64,000 nucleotides of DNA from Enterobacter sp. C2 (GTDB lineage Bacteria > Pseudomonadota > Gammaproteobacteria > Enterobacterales > Enterobacteriaceae): assembly GCF_019880405.1 (NCBI RefSeq), contig NZ_CP082269.1, forward strand, positions 3,720,001 to 3,784,000. The letters run 5' to 3'. A program made the position numbers and the translations under genes. This document shows positions 17,522 through 27,985 of the stretch, one piece after another (the stretch's first letter is position 1; each line of letters starts with the position of its first letter). The notes beneath the pieces are model-generated. The model ran no database searches, was not told the origin of the DNA, and was given only the letters and a program-made list of their open reading frames with translations.

Positions 17522-18280
17522 TCAGACCGGCACACCGCTGTGAAAACGAAACTCGCTGTCGGGGGTGGCAATCAGCGCCGCCTCCACCTCGCCAAAAAAG
17601 CGCACCCGGGGAGTGATATCCTGAGCTGAGATCTGCTGGGCTAGCGTCAGATAGTCCTCGTAGTGCCGCGCCTCGGATCGCAGCAGCAACAGATAGAACT
17701 TCTGCAAATCCTCTTCGAGATAGGGTGCCAGGGCGGCAAAGCGCTCGCAGGAGCGGGCCTCGATATACGCCCCGCAGATCAGCTTATCAATCAGCGTGAG
17801 CGGCTCGTGGGTCCGCACCTCCTTCAACATCCCTTTGGCGTAGCGGCTGGCGGTGATCTTGATGTAGGGAATGTTCCGCACCGTCATCGCCTCGCGCACC
17901 TGCCAGAAGTGGTGCAGCTCCTCTTTAATCAGCAGCACCATGCTGTCGATCAGCAGGCGGCCCCAGGGATCGTTGGTCTGCGGCATCACACCTTTGCCAA
18001 TCTGCCGGTGCAGGGCGACAAAATCCGGCTCTGGCCCTTCACGGAAGGTGAAGGCCTCATAAGGTTTGAGCCACTCAAGCAGCGTCTCGCCGCCGGTTTT
18101 ATCCGCAACGTACTTGCGGACCAGCAGCATCGCGGTCTGCGCGGCCTTCAGCTCGCACACCATGTGGTCGGTCAGCAGCAGAGGCAGGTTGGCCGGATCG
18201 CGGGCTTTGTCGATCCACGCCTGAGGCGTTGGGCAGTGCAGGAAAGTGTGTATCGGGGCGAGTATCTGGGCGTAGTCCAT
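17522..18280 (-). CDS. miaE: tRNA-(ms2io6A37) hydroxylase MiaE
   Basis: 252 aa from ATG 18280 (MDYAQILAPI, as in Salmonella MiaE); a longer ATG at 18319 lacks family similarity. Non-heme di-iron monooxygenase with ligands in EELHHF (120-125), AYIEARSCER near 171-180 and SEARHYEDY (202-210). It hydroxylates ms2i6A37 of tRNAs reading UNN codons. E. coli K-12 lacks miaE, so its presence at this locus places the genome on the Salmonella/Enterobacter side. The rraB gene lies just upstream on the same strand. Confidence 0.95.
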   Translation of the reverse strand: MDYAQILAPIHTFLHCPTPQAWIDKARDPANLPLLLTDHMVCELKAAQTAMLLVRKYVADKTGGETLLEWLKPYEAFTFREGPEPDFVALHRQIGKGVMPQTNDPWGRLLIDSMVLLIKEELHHFWQVREAMTVRNIPYIKITASRYAKGMLKEVRTHEPLTLIDKLICGAYIEARSCERFAALAPYLEEDLQKFYLLLLRSEARHYEDYLTLAQQISAQDITPRVRFFGEVEAALIATPDSEFRFHSGVPV

Positions 18281-18345
18281 GGCGTTCCTTGCAGTGCGGC
18301 AGCGGGCGCTACCGCACAAACAATTAAAGCGTGTTACCGAGTGAC

Positions 18346-18771
18346 TTAGTGGCGGGTGCCGTCATCATCTTCGTCGACGTAATCTTCGCCGTCTTCGTCA
18401 TCACCCTCTTCGCCGTTAGGATCCTCGTAGTAGGTGCCCCAGCCGTCGTACTCAACGTCAAACTTCTCTGCCAGGATCATCAGTTGCTCAACCTGCGCAT
18501 CGATCAGATCGGCATTCAGCGCGCACTCGCTCAGAATGTCGCAGCAGATCACGGTGTCACCCTCTTCTACTTCCAGCTCCTCCGGCTCAGTCACTTCATA
18601 ACCCATTTTGAACGCCTCTACCGCTACTTTCTCCAGCGTTTCAAAATCATCGGCAGAGAGATGATGCTCGATAGTGTAGAGCGCATCAGGATCGCTACCG
18701 TCCTCCAGCAGCTCTTCAATAATCAGACGGGTCTCTTCACGCTGCTCTTCCAGATGTTCCTGGTTTGCCAT
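18346..18771 (-). CDS. rraB: RNase E activity regulator RraB
   Basis: 141 aa from ATG 18771 (GAGGAAC upstream). Highly acidic, with a C-terminal Asp/Glu run. The conserved part reads [20 protein letters not shown] and later [13 protein letters not shown]. RraB binds RNase E and changes which mRNAs it cuts. Slightly longer acidic tail than E. coli RraB (138 aa). Confidence 0.95.
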   Translation of the reverse strand: MANQEHLEEQREETRLIIEELLEDGSDPDALYTIEHHLSADDFETLEKVAVEAFKMGYEVTEPEELEVEEGDTVICCDILSECALNADLIDAQVEQLMILAEKFDVEYDGWGTYYEDPNGEEGDDEDGEDYVDEDDDGTRH

Positions 18772-18869
18772 AGGTTGTTCCTCATAATGTGCGGCAGATA
18801 CTCTTATTTTCACATACCGTTGCCAATGCCTCCACTCCTGACGGAAAAGATTTGTTGAACAGGGTTGCA

Positions 18870-18908
18870 AATGAATATTTAGACATATAAAGTGAATTTT
18901 AATTCAAT
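18870..18908 (+). promoter_or_regulatory. Tandem ARG boxes of argI
   Basis: Box 1 at 18870-18887 is imperfect (TGAATATTTAGACA core). Box 2 at 18891-18908 has a perfect TGAAT-4-ATTCA core (18893-18906). Spacing is the usual 3 bp between boxes. This is the ArgR repression site, 28 nt upstream of the argI start. Confidence 0.85.
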
Positions 18909-18935
18909 AATTGGCTTGAGCCATGTGAGGGAACC

Positions 18936-19940
18936 ATGTCTGCGTTCTACCAGAAACACTTTTTAAAACTGCTCGACTTTACCCCTGCCGAAATTAATGC
19001 CCTGCTCCAGCTCGCCGCCCAGCTCAAAAAAGATAAAAAACAAGGCACTGAAGTACCGCAGCTGGCGGGTAAAAACATCGCGCTCATCTTCGAAAAAGAC
19101 TCTACCCGTACCCGATGCTCTTTCGAAGTTGCCGCCTATGACCAGGGTGCTCGCGTCACTTATTTAGGGCCAAGCGGGAGCCAGATCGGGCATAAAGAAT
19201 CAATTAAGGATACCGCCCGCGTGCTGGGCCGCATGTATGACGGCATTCAGTATCGCGGCCACGGCCAGGAGATCGTCGAGGCTCTGGCCAAATTCGCCGG
19301 CGTTCCGGTATGGAACGGCCTGACCAACGAGTTTCACCCGACCCAGCTGCTGGCGGACCTGCTGACCATGCAGGAGCACCTGCCGGGCAAAGCCTTTAAC
19401 GAGATGACGCTGGTTTACGCGGGCGACGCGCGCAACAACATGGGTAACTCTATGCTAGAGGCCGCCGCGCTGGTGGGGCTGGATCTGCGCCTGGTGGCTC
19501 CCCAGGATTGCTGGCCGGAAGCGAGCCTGGTGGCCGAGTGCAGCGCTTTGGCGCAGCAGAACGGCGGCAGCATCACCCTGACAGAGAACATTGCCGAGGG
19601 GGTCAAAGGCGCGGACTTTATCTATACCGACGTGTGGGTTTCGATGGGCGAAGCCAAAGAGAAGTGGGCCGAGCGTATCGCGCTGCTGCGCGACTATCAG
19701 GTGAACAGCCAGATGCTGGCCCTGACCGGCAACCCGCAGGTGAAGTTCCTGCACTGCCTGCCCGCATTCCACGACGACCAGACCGTCCTTGGCAAACAGA
19801 TGGCGGAGACGTATGGCCTTCACGGTGGCATGGAGGTGACCGACGAAGTGTTTGAGTCGCCGAACAGCATCGTGTTCGACCAGGCGGAAAACCGCATGCA
19901 CACCATCAAAGCGGTCATGGTTGCCACCCTCGCCGAGTAA
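18936..19940 (+). CDS. argI: Ornithine carbamoyltransferase (biosynthetic)
   Basis: 334 aa. Carbamoyl-phosphate loop [15 protein letters not shown] near 53-67, HPTQ in [11 protein letters not shown], and ornithine-binding HCLPAFHDD near 272-280. It makes citrulline from ornithine and carbamoyl phosphate in arginine biosynthesis. ARG boxes upstream show ArgR control. A second paralogue, arcB, lies 4.3 kb away. Confidence 0.96.
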   Translation: MSAFYQKHFLKLLDFTPAEINALLQLAAQLKKDKKQGTEVPQLAGKNIALIFEKDSTRTRCSFEVAAYDQGARVTYLGPSGSQIGHKESIKDTARVLGRMYDGIQYRGHGQEIVEALAKFAGVPVWNGLTNEFHPTQLLADLLTMQEHLPGKAFNEMTLVYAGDARNNMGNSMLEAAALVGLDLRLVAPQDCWPEASLVAECSALAQQNGGSITLTENIAEGVKGADFIYTDVWVSMGEAKEKWAERIALLRDYQVNSQMLALTGNPQVKFLHCLPAFHDDQTVLGKQMAETYGLHGGMEVTDEVFESPNSIVFDQAENRMHTIKAVMVATLAE

Positions 19941-19946
19941 ATGATG

Positions 19947-19980
19947 CAGGCCGGGCAAGGCGGATGCCGCCGCCCGGCGT
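19947..19980. repeat. REP element after argI
   Basis: GCCGGGC (19950-19956) pairs with GCCCGGC (19972-19978) around AAGGCGGATGCCGCC, itself an inner inverted repeat. Nearly identical to the copy after cpdB (62211-62243). Confidence 0.75.
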
Positions 19981-19992
19981 TTACATGGCGTA

Positions 19993-20508
<516 letters not shown>

Positions 20509-20776
20509 CTACCACCCCTTTTTAGCGAACCCTTGCGATAGCGCATAGTTATTGGCAAAGAAGTTAACTTTTTGTTAAATACCAGAGCAATATTATTCAC
20601 TCTCTTCGCATAAGTGCCGCTTTATATTTATACAACTGTGAATTATGCTGCTGAAAACCCAGCACTAATAAAAAAACCTTCAGCAGGATCACACATTACG
20701 TCACAGCGTATTTCCAAATGCGGCAGCATATTTATTTTATAATTTCTGAGTCAGAAAAATAAAAAACACATAAAAA

Positions 20777-20790
20777 TGAATACCCATTCA
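20777..20790 (+). promoter_or_regulatory. Single ARG box upstream of arcA
   Basis: TGAATACCCATTCA: both half-sites match the ArgR consensus and the spacing is right. It lies 337 nt before the arcA start, far for simple repression, so it may serve activation or control of a distant promoter by ArgR or the operon's own ArgR-type protein. Confidence 0.65.
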
Positions 20791-21050
20791 CAACCCGAAA
20801 ATATTTTATTTATTTTCAAAGAGATATAGCGCACCCCATAAACACGCCCCGTACACGCTTTTAACAATAGCAAATATTACCCCGTAGTAATGCGTAGCAA
20901 TGCATTGGGTTATTTCAATAAAAAACGGTTTCTCTGAACCATCTCAAATAAACCAAACGGGGTTATTCCATTACCGTTCACCCGTGAGCAGCATCACATA
21001 ATTAACGCAACAGGACTCTATTATAGCCACGAAATCCAGCGAAGCTCGCA

Positions 21051-21077
21051 CGCTATGAAATAACGTATTTTATAGCG
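21051..21077. promoter_or_regulatory. 27-bp near-perfect palindrome before arcA
   Basis: Twelve pairs (one G-T) run from CGCTATGAAATA to TATTTTATAGCG around AAC/CG, ending 36 nt before the arcA ATG. It could be an operator or a 5' UTR hairpin. No factor is recognised. Confidence 0.5.
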
Positions 21078-21113
21078 CCCCTCTCTTATTGCCGGAAAAC
21101 GTAAGGAATAGTT

Positions 21114-22334
21114 ATGGAAAAACACTACGTCGGATCGGAAGTGGGCCAGTTACGCAGCGTAATGCTGCACCGTCCTAATCTGAGCCTGAAAAGATTGACG
21201 CCCTCTAATTGTCAGGACCTGTTATTTGATGATGTATTATCCGTTGAGCGCGCGGGTGAAGAGCACGATATTTTCGCTACTACCTTGCGTGAGCAGGGCG
21301 TTGAGGTGCTGTTACTTACCGATCTCTTAACCCAGACGCTGGATACGCCAGACGCCAAGGCGTGGCTGCTGCAAACTCAGGTCTCTGACTATCGTCTGGG
21401 CCCTGCCTTTGCCAGCGATGTACGCGGCTGGCTGGCAGATATGCCCCACCGCGAGCTGGCCCGACGGTTAAGCGGCGGACTGACCTACGGTGAAATACCG
21501 GCGTCGATCAGTAATATGGTTGTTGATATTCATACGGCAAATGACTTTATTATGAAGCCGCTGCCTAACCACCTCTTTACTCGCGATACCTCCTGCTGGA
21601 TATATAACGGTGTCTCTATAAACCCTATGGCAAAACCGGCCCGTCAGCGCGAGACCAATAATTTGCGGGCCATCTATCGCTGGCACCCGCTGTTTATAAA
21701 TGGCGACTTTATTAAATATTTCGGCGACGAAGACATTAATTATGACCACGCTACCCTGGAAGGGGGCGATGTATTAGTCATTGGCCGGGGTACGGTATTA
21801 ATCGGCATGTCTGAACGCACCACGCCCCAGGGCGTCGAGTTCCTTGCCTCCGCTCTGTTTACCCACCGCCAGGCCGAACGCGTTATCGCCGTCGAGCTGC
21901 CGAAACACCGCTCCTGTATGCACCTCGACACGGTGATGACCCACATCGATATCGACACCTTCTCCGTCTACCCGGAAGTGGTGCGCCCGGACGTGCAGTG
22001 CTGGACGCTAACGCCCGACGGTCACGGCGGCATTGCCCGTCGCCAGGAGACCACCCTGTTGCGGGCGCTGGAGAAAGCGCTCGGCGTCACGCAGATCCAG
22101 CTGATCACCACCGGCGGCGACGCCTTTGAAGCCGAGCGTGAGCAGTGGAACGATGCCAATAACGTCCTGACCCTGCGCCCCGGCGTGGTGGTTGGCTACG
22201 AGCGCAACGTCTGGACCAACGAGAAGTACGACAAGGCAGGGATTACCGTTATCCCTATTCCAGGCGATGAGCTGGGACGCGGACGCGGCGGCGCACGCTG
22301 CATGAGCTGCCCGCTGGAACGCGACGCGATTTAA
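21114..22334 (+). CDS. arcA: Arginine deiminase
   Basis: 406 aa. Guanidino-group hydrolase motifs: FTRDTSCWI near 160-168 with catalytic Asp, [10 protein letters not shown] near 269-278 with catalytic His, and the nucleophilic Cys in [10 protein letters not shown] near 391-400. It converts arginine to citrulline and ammonia, the first step of the arginine deiminase pathway. It heads the cluster with arcC, arcB, a YfcC-type antiporter and an ArgR-type regulator, all on one strand with short gaps. SD GTAAGGA upstream. Confidence 0.95.
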   Translation: MEKHYVGSEVGQLRSVMLHRPNLSLKRLTPSNCQDLLFDDVLSVERAGEEHDIFATTLREQGVEVLLLTDLLTQTLDTPDAKAWLLQTQVSDYRLGPAFASDVRGWLADMPHRELARRLSGGLTYGEIPASISNMVVDIHTANDFIMKPLPNHLFTRDTSCWIYNGVSINPMAKPARQRETNNLRAIYRWHPLFINGDFIKYFGDEDINYDHATLEGGDVLVIGRGTVLIGMSERTTPQGVEFLASALFTHRQAERVIAVELPKHRSCMHLDTVMTHIDIDTFSVYPEVVRPDVQCWTLTPDGHGGIARRQETTLLRALEKALGVTQIQLITTGGDAFEAEREQWNDANNVLTLRPGVVVGYERNVWTNEKYDKAGITVIPIPGDELGRGRGGARCMSCPLERDAI

Positions 22335-22349
22335 GGCAAGGAGCAGAGA

Positions 22350-23279
22350 ATGAAAACGGAGATGAAACCGATCCTCGTGGTCGCCCTCGGTGGTAACGCC
22401 CTGCTGAAACGCGGCGAGCCGCTGGAGGCCGCGATCCAGCGCAAAAATATCGATCTGGCCACCGAGACGATCGCTCAGCTTACCCAGCGCTGGCGGGTGG
22501 TGCTGGTGCACGGCAACGGCCCACAGGTGGGCCTGCTGGCGCTGCAAAACAGCGCCTATACCGGCGTTACGCCCTATCCGCTGGATGTTTTGGGGGCCGA
22601 GAGTCAGGGAATGATTGGCTACATGCTGCAACAGTCGCTGAAAAACCGGCTGCCAAAATGCGAAGTCAGCGTCCTGCTGACTCAGGTGGCGGTGGATCCC
22701 GCCGATCCTGCCCTCGCCAACCCCACGAAATACATTGGGCCGGTGTATGACCAGCCGCAGGCCGACGCGCTGGCCGCCGAAAAAGGGTGGTGCTTTAAAG
22801 CCGACGGCAGCTATGTCCGCCGCGTGGTTCCCTCCCCGCAGCCGATGCGCATCGTCGAGCGCGATGCTATCGAGGCACTTCTCCAGCGCGGCCATCTGGT
22901 GATCTGCAACGGCGGCGGCGGCGTGCCGGTGGTTGAGCAGGCTGACGGCCTCCACGGTATTGAAGCGGTGATTGATAAAGACCTCTCTGCGGCGCTGTTG
23001 GCCCGTCAGCTGGAAGCCGACGCGCTACTGATCCTCACCGATGCCGACGCGGTCTATCTCAACTGGGGTACGCCAGAGCAGCGACCGCTCACCGAGGCTA
23101 CCCCGCAGCAGCTGAGCGGGCTAACCTTCGACGCCGGTTCGATGGGGCCAAAAATCGCCGCCTGCTGCCGCTTTGTCAAGACCTGCAACGGCATCGCCGG
23201 GATCGGCTCCCTGGCGGATGGCCCGGCCATTCTGGCCGGCGAGCGCGGAACCCTGATCCGCAACCATTCCCTGCAATGA
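22350..23279 (+). CDS. arcC: Carbamate kinase
   Basis: 309 aa, family length. VVALGGNALLKRGEP near 9-23, VLVHGNGPQVGLL near 51-63, the lysine-rich phosphate-binding NPTKYIGPVYD and GGGGVPVVE. It transfers the phosphate of carbamoyl phosphate to ADP, giving ATP plus ammonia and CO2, the energy-yielding step of the pathway. It starts 15 nt after arcA. Confidence 0.95.
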   Translation: MKTEMKPILVVALGGNALLKRGEPLEAAIQRKNIDLATETIAQLTQRWRVVLVHGNGPQVGLLALQNSAYTGVTPYPLDVLGAESQGMIGYMLQQSLKNRLPKCEVSVLLTQVAVDPADPALANPTKYIGPVYDQPQADALAAEKGWCFKADGSYVRRVVPSPQPMRIVERDAIEALLQRGHLVICNGGGGVPVVEQADGLHGIEAVIDKDLSAALLARQLEADALLILTDADAVYLNWGTPEQRPLTEATPQQLSGLTFDAGSMGPKIAACCRFVKTCNGIAGIGSLADGPAILAGERGTLIRNHSLQ

Positions 23280-23297
23280 ATAGATTAAGGACGACGT

Positions 23298-24302
23298 ATG
23301 AAAATCGCTTTGAAAAACCGTAATTTCCTCAAGCTGCTGGATTTTGCCCCCGATGAGATCCACTTCCTGATCGATATGGCGATGGAGCTGAAAGCCGCCA
23401 AAAAAGCGGGCTGTGAAAAGCAGACCCTGGGCGGCAAAAATATTGCGCTGATTTTCGAGAAAAGCTCGACCCGTACCCGCTGCGCCTTTGAGGTGGCCGC
23501 CTTTGATCAGGGTGCGCAGGTGACCTACATCGGTCCGAGTGGATCGCAGATTGGCCACAAGGAGTCCATGAAGGACACTGCCCGCGTATTGGGTCGCATG
23601 TACGATGGCATTGAGTATCGCGGCTACGGCCAGGCGATCGTTGAGGAGCTGGGAGAGTACGCCGGAGTACCGGTATGGAACGGCCTGACCAACGAGTTTC
23701 ACCCCACGCAGATCCTGGCCGATCTCATGACCATGCTGGAACACGCACCGGGTAAACGCCTCTCCGAGCTGCGCTTTGCCTATTTGGGCGATGCGCGCAA
23801 CAACATGGGTAACAGCCTGATGGTCGGCGCGGCCAAAATGGGGATGGATATCCGGCTGGTGGCGCCAAAAGCGTTCTGGCCAGACGAGGCGCTGGTGGCG
23901 CAGTGCCGGGAGATTGCGTGGGAGACCGGGGCAAAAATCACCCTGACCGAGAACATTGCAGAGGGTGTCGCCGGCGTTGATTTCCTCTACACCGACGTCT
24001 GGGTCTCCATGGGTGAGCCAAAAGAGGCGTGGAGCGAGCGCGTCAGCCTGATGAAACCTTATCAGATCAACCAGCAGGTCATAGAGGCCACCGGCAATCC
24101 GCGGGTGAAATTTATGCACTGCCTGCCCGCCTTCCACAACGAGCACACCACCGTGGGACGCGAAATCGAGCTGGCCTATGGCCTGAAGGGGCTGGAGGTT
24201 ACCGAAGAGGTGTTCGAATCCGCCCACTCCATCGTGTTCGATGAAGCAGAAAACCGGATGCACACCATCAAAGCGGTGATGGTGGCGACCCTCGGCGAGT
24301 AA
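23298..24302 (+). CDS. arcB: Ornithine carbamoyltransferase, catabolic
   Basis: 334 aa with the same motifs as argI ([36 protein letters not shown]). Position between carbamate kinase and the antiporter argues for the catabolic direction, phosphorolysis of citrulline to ornithine and carbamoyl phosphate. It is clearly a paralogue of argI; the DNA differs at many third positions but holds some long identical blocks, such as around 23677-23704. Direction of catalysis is inferred from context. Confidence 0.93.
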   Translation: MKIALKNRNFLKLLDFAPDEIHFLIDMAMELKAAKKAGCEKQTLGGKNIALIFEKSSTRTRCAFEVAAFDQGAQVTYIGPSGSQIGHKESMKDTARVLGRMYDGIEYRGYGQAIVEELGEYAGVPVWNGLTNEFHPTQILADLMTMLEHAPGKRLSELRFAYLGDARNNMGNSLMVGAAKMGMDIRLVAPKAFWPDEALVAQCREIAWETGAKITLTENIAEGVAGVDFLYTDVWVSMGEPKEAWSERVSLMKPYQINQQVIEATGNPRVKFMHCLPAFHNEHTTVGREIELAYGLKGLEVTEEVFESAHSIVFDEAENRMHTIKAVMVATLGE

Positions 24303-24352
24303 CCACCCCGGGCGTCGCAGCACCTGTGACGCCCAAACAGGGAGAGAACCCT

Positions 24353-25756
24353 ATGCGTAGATTTAAATTTCCCTCTGCTTACACCATTCTGTTTATTCTG
24401 ATCGCGCTGGTTGCCGCGCTGAGCTGGATTGTCCCGGCCGGGCATTATCAGATGGTCATGAACGAGACGCTGGGTAAAGAGGTCCCCGTCGCGGGCACCT
24501 ATGCGCACGTTACGGCCCAACCGCAGGGGATCGTTTCCGTTATTATGGCCCCTATCAGCGGCCTGTACGACCCCGATACCGGTCAGGCGGGCGCCATTGA
24601 CGTCGCACTGTTTGTGCTGATCATCGGCGGCTTTCTGGGGATCGTCAATAAAACCGGGGCTATTGACGCCGGAATCGAACGCGTCACGCAGAAGCTCAGC
24701 GGCCGCGAGGAGTGGATGATCCCGATCCTGATGGGACTCTTTGCCGCAGGCGGTACGATCTACGGCATGGCAGAAGAGTCACTGCCGTTCTACACCCTGC
24801 TGGTGCCGGTCATGATGGCGGCGCGCTTCGATCCGCTGGTCGCCGCCTCTACGGTGCTGCTCGGGGCGGGCATTGGCACGCTCGGTTCAACCATTAACCC
24901 CTTCGCCACGGTGATTGCCGCCAACGCGGCGGGCATTCCGTTTACCACTGGCATCTGGCTGCGCGTGGCCCTGCTGGTGGCGGGCTGGCTTATCTGCGTC
25001 GCATGGGTGATGCGCTATGCCCGCCAGGTGCGGCAGGATCCCAGCCGGTCCATCGTGGCGGATAAGCAGGATGAGAACATCGCCCACTTCCTGGGCGGCA
25101 AGCGCCAGCAGGATCTGGCCTTCACCGGCACGCGCAAGCTGATCCTGGTTATCTTCGCCCTCGCCTTTGCGGTGATGATCTACGGCGTGGCGGTGCTGGG
25201 CTGGTGGATGGGGCAGATCTCCGGCGTTTTTCTCGCGGCGGCCATTATTACCGGGCTGCTGGCCCGCATGAGCGAGGAGGAGCTGACCTCCACCTTTATT
25301 GATGGCGCGCGGGATCTGCTGGGCGTGGCGTTAATCATCGGCATTGCCCGCGGTATCGTGGTGGTGATGGACAAGGGGATGATTACCCATACCATCCTGC
25401 ACAGCGCCGAGGGGTTGGTGAGCGGCCTCTCCAGCATGGTGTTTATTAACGTGATGTACTGGCTGGAGGTGGTGCTCTCGTTTCTGGTGCCCTCCTCCTC
25501 GGGGCTGGCGGTGCTGACCATGCCGATCATGGCTCCGCTGGCGGATTTTGCCCGCGTCGATCGCGATCTGGTGGTCACCACCTACCAGGCCGCGTCCGGC
25601 ATTGTCAATCTGGTTACCCCCACCTCGGCGGTGGTGATGGGCGGGCTGGCGATTGCCCGGGTGCCCTACGTTCGCTATCTGAAGTGGGTCGCGCCGCTGC
25701 TGCTGATGCTGACCGTATTGATCTGTTTGATATTAAGCCTTGGCGCGCTGCTTTAA
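24353..25756 (+). CDS. YfcC-family membrane transporter, probable arginine/ornithine exchanger
   Basis: 467 aa from ATG 24353 (GGGAGAG upstream); an in-frame ATG at 24326 has no ribosome binding site. About 12 hydrophobic segments in the C4-dicarboxylate anaerobic carrier/YfcC fold, with VPSSSGLAVLTMPIMAPLAD and NLVTPTSAVVMGGLAIARV in the two re-entrant regions. Context in the arc cluster suggests arginine-ornithine or arginine-citrulline exchange; this family is distinct from the classical ArcD antiporter, so it plays the ArcD role by a different protein type. Confidence 0.85.
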   Translation: MRRFKFPSAYTILFILIALVAALSWIVPAGHYQMVMNETLGKEVPVAGTYAHVTAQPQGIVSVIMAPISGLYDPDTGQAGAIDVALFVLIIGGFLGIVNKTGAIDAGIERVTQKLSGREEWMIPILMGLFAAGGTIYGMAEESLPFYTLLVPVMMAARFDPLVAASTVLLGAGIGTLGSTINPFATVIAANAAGIPFTTGIWLRVALLVAGWLICVAWVMRYARQVRQDPSRSIVADKQDENIAHFLGGKRQQDLAFTGTRKLILVIFALAFAVMIYGVAVLGWWMGQISGVFLAAAIITGLLARMSEEELTSTFIDGARDLLGVALIIGIARGIVVVMDKGMITHTILHSAEGLVSGLSSMVFINVMYWLEVVLSFLVPSSSGLAVLTMPIMAPLADFARVDRDLVVTTYQAASGIVNLVTPTSAVVMGGLAIARVPYVRYLKWVAPLLLMLTVLICLILSLGALL

Positions 25757-25777
25757 CCACAACAGGGAGGAAAGAGC

Positions 25778-26269
25778 ATGAAGGACTATCGCGACTGCTC
25801 CACCAGGGAACAGCAGCAGCTGGCCGCCTGTCGACAGCTGGTTACCGAGAAGAGCTACCTGTCGCAGGAGGCGATCCGCCGGGACCTTCAGCGGCACGGC
25901 TTTGATACCATCAGCCAGTCCACGGTATCACGCCTGCTGAAGCTGCTGGGGATTATCAAGATCCGCAATGCCAAGGGACAGCGGATCTATGCCCTCAACC
26001 CACAGCTGCGCCCGGCACCGGATGCCACCCGCTGTCTGTCGGATATGGTGGTGAGCGTCGAGCACAATCGCGAGTTTATTCTTATTCATACCGCTGCGGG
26101 ATACGGGCGAGCGGTAGCCCGTATTCTGGACTATCACGCTCTGCCGGAGATCCTTGGCGTGGTGGCTGGCAGCAGTATCGTTTGGGTCGCCCCGCGTGAC
26201 GTGCAGCGTACCGCTCAGGTGCGCAATCGCGTTAACTATCTCTTAAAAATGCATATATATGCAAAATAA
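25778..26269 (+). CDS. ArgR-family transcriptional regulator of the arginine deiminase cluster
   Basis: 163 aa. Winged helix N-terminus with SQEAIRRDLQRHGFDTISQS and TVSRLLKLLGIIKI. The C-terminal oligomerisation domain keeps ILIHTAAGYGRAVARILDYH. The segment that in E. coli ArgR is GTIAGDDT, whose two Asp bind arginine, here reads GVVAGSSI (127-134), so both acidic residues are Ser. It may sense a different ligand or none. It ends the arc cluster, 21 nt after the transporter. A likely target is the ARG box at 20777. Confidence 0.88.
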   Translation: MKDYRDCSTREQQQLAACRQLVTEKSYLSQEAIRRDLQRHGFDTISQSTVSRLLKLLGIIKIRNAKGQRIYALNPQLRPAPDATRCLSDMVVSVEHNREFILIHTAAGYGRAVARILDYHALPEILGVVAGSSIVWVAPRDVQRTAQVRNRVNYLLKMHIYAK

Positions 26270-26302
26270 CCGTTTGCTTCTGATAAATAGCGCATCGATC
26301 CC

Positions 26303-26330
26303 TTGATTCGCCTTATGAGCTGAGTATAAT
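26303..26330 (+). promoter_or_regulatory. pyrLBI promoter
   Basis: TTGATT (26303-26308), 16-bp spacer, TATAAT (26325-26330), 25 nt before the pyrL start. The layout matches the main pyrBI promoter of E. coli. Confidence 0.75.
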
Positions 26331-26355
26331 CGCGGACAATTTGCCGGGAGGAAGC

Positions 26356-26502
26356 ATGGTCAAGTCCGTTCGACACACTGTCTCACCGCGCCTGAAAGAG
26401 GGCGCTGGCCTGCCGTTTTTCTTCCCAATGCTCACCTATTTCTATAGCCCCTCTTTTGAGGGGCTTTTTTTTGCGCAGACGTCAGGAGATAACCATGGCT
26501 AA
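26356..26502 (+). CDS. pyrL: pyrBI operon leader peptide
   Basis: 48 codons from ATG 26356 with GGGAGGA upstream. It reads [20 protein letters not shown] then FFFPML, close to E. coli PyrL. Its stop (26500-26502) lies 8 nt inside pyrB. U-rich codons precede the attenuator: when UTP is low, RNA polymerase slows, the ribosome keeps up and the terminator cannot form. The peptide itself is probably without function. Confidence 0.88.
   Translation: MVKSVRHTVSPRLKEGAGLPFFFPMLTYFYSPSFEGLFFAQTSGDNHG
26446..26472 (+). terminator. pyrBI attenuator
   Basis: AGCCCCTC-TTTT-GAGGGGCT (26446-26465) followed by a continuous run of T to 26472, within pyrL and just before pyrB. Classic UTP-sensitive attenuator. 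Confidence 0.92.
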
Positions 26503-27427
26503 TCCGCTCTATCAGAAACATATCATTTCCATAAACGACCTCAGCCGCGAAGAACTGGAACAGGTACTGGAGACCGCAGCGAGCCTGAAGGCTAACCCGC
26601 AGCCGGAGCTGCTGAAGCACAAGGTGATCGCCAGCTGCTTCTTTGAAGCCTCTACCCGCACCCGCCTGTCATTTGAAACCGCGATGCACCGCCTGGGCGC
26701 AAGCGTGGTCGGCTTCTCCGACAGCAGCAACACCTCGCTGGGTAAAAAAGGCGAGACCCTGGCGGACACCATCTCCGTTATCAGCACCTACGTTGACGCC
26801 ATCGTGATGCGTCACCCGCAGGAGGGCGCGGCGCGGCTGGCCACCGAGTTCTCCGGCGGCATTCCGGTATTGAACGCGGGCGACGGTGCAAACCAGCACC
26901 CGACCCAGACCCTGCTGGATCTCTTCACCATTCAGGAGACCCAGGGCCGACTGGAGAACCTCAACATCGCGATGGTGGGCGACCTCAAGTATGGCCGCAC
27001 CGTCCACTCGCTGGCCCAGGCGCTGGCGAAGTTTAACGGTAACCGCTTCCTGTTTATCGCCCCCGATGCGCTGGCGATGCCGCAGTATATCCTCGATATG
27101 CTGGATGAGCGCGGGATTGCCTGGAGCCAGCATGCCACCATCGAAGAGGTGATCCCGGAGGTGGATATCCTCTACATGACCCGCGTGCAGAAAGAGCGTT
27201 TGGATCCGTCCGAGTACGCCAACGTGAAGGCGCAGTTTGTCCTGCGCGCCAGCGACCTGCACAGCGCCCGGGGCAATATGAAGGTGCTGCACCCGCTGCC
27301 TCGCGTCGATGAGATTGCCACCGACGTGGATAAGACGCCGCACGCCTGGTATTTCCAGCAGGCGGGCAACGGCATCTATGCTCGCCAGGCGCTGCTGGCG
27401 CTGGTGCTTAACCGCGATTTGGCCTAA
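26495..27427 (+). CDS. pyrB: Aspartate carbamoyltransferase catalytic subunit
   Basis: 310 aa from ATG 26495. Carbamoyl-phosphate loop [15 protein letters not shown] near 48-62, then [10 protein letters not shown] near 134-143 and HPLPRVDEI near 265-273. It catalyses the committed step of pyrimidine synthesis, forming dodecamers with PyrI. Third carbamoyltransferase in the neighbourhood after argI and arcB. Confidence 0.97.
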   Translation: MANPLYQKHIISINDLSREELEQVLETAASLKANPQPELLKHKVIASCFFEASTRTRLSFETAMHRLGASVVGFSDSSNTSLGKKGETLADTISVISTYVDAIVMRHPQEGAARLATEFSGGIPVLNAGDGANQHPTQTLLDLFTIQETQGRLENLNIAMVGDLKYGRTVHSLAQALAKFNGNRFLFIAPDALAMPQYILDMLDERGIAWSQHATIEEVIPEVDILYMTRVQKERLDPSEYANVKAQFVLRASDLHSARGNMKVLHPLPRVDEIATDVDKTPHAWYFQQAGNGIYARQALLALVLNRDLA

Positions 27428-27443
27428 CAGAGGGGGAAACGAG

Positions 27444-27911
27444 ATGACACACGACAATAAACTGCAGGTCGAAGCGATTAAGCGCGGCACGGTGATCGAC
27501 CATATCCCGGCGCAGGTGGGCTTCAAGCTGCTGACCCTGTTTAAGCTGACCGAAACCGACCAGCGGATCACCATCGGTCTGAATCTGCCCTCGGGAGAGA
27601 TGGGCCGCAAGGATCTGATCAAGATCGAAAACACCTTCCTCACCGACGAGCAGGTTAACCAGCTGGCGCTGTATGCCCCGCAGGCGACGGTAAACCGCAT
27701 CGACGACTACGAGGTGGTAGGCAAGTCGCGACCTAACCTGCCATCACGCATTGAGGCGGTGCTGATCTGCCCCAACAGCAACTGCATCAGCCATGCCGAG
27801 CCGGTGTTCTCCAGCTTTGCGGTGAAGCAACGCGCCAACGACATTGCCCTGAAGTGCAAGTACTGCGAGAAAGAGTTTTCTCACACGGTGGTGCTGTCAC
27901 ACACCCGTTAA
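27444..27911 (+). CDS. pyrI: Aspartate carbamoyltransferase regulatory subunit
   Basis: 155 aa from ATG 27444 (GAGGGGG upstream), 16 nt after pyrB. Allosteric domain [18 protein letters not shown] then the zinc domain with CPNSNC and CKYCEKEF cysteines. It binds CTP/ATP and carries feedback control to PyrB. Confidence 0.97.
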   Translation: MTHDNKLQVEAIKRGTVIDHIPAQVGFKLLTLFKLTETDQRITIGLNLPSGEMGRKDLIKIENTFLTDEQVNQLALYAPQATVNRIDDYEVVGKSRPNLPSRIEAVLICPNSNCISHAEPVFSSFAVKQRANDIALKCKYCEKEFSHTVVLSHTR

Positions 27912-27985
27912 TTCAGATTGGTCATCGTCTCCGCGCTGCCTATAATGGCGCGGAACCTCAATACCATTCGCTTTCAGGAGAAATC

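Noticed and set aside
23298-24302. arcB as a second biosynthetic argI/argF
   Set aside because: It has no ARG box of its own and is embedded between carbamate kinase and the exchanger in the deiminase cluster, so the catabolic reading is better.
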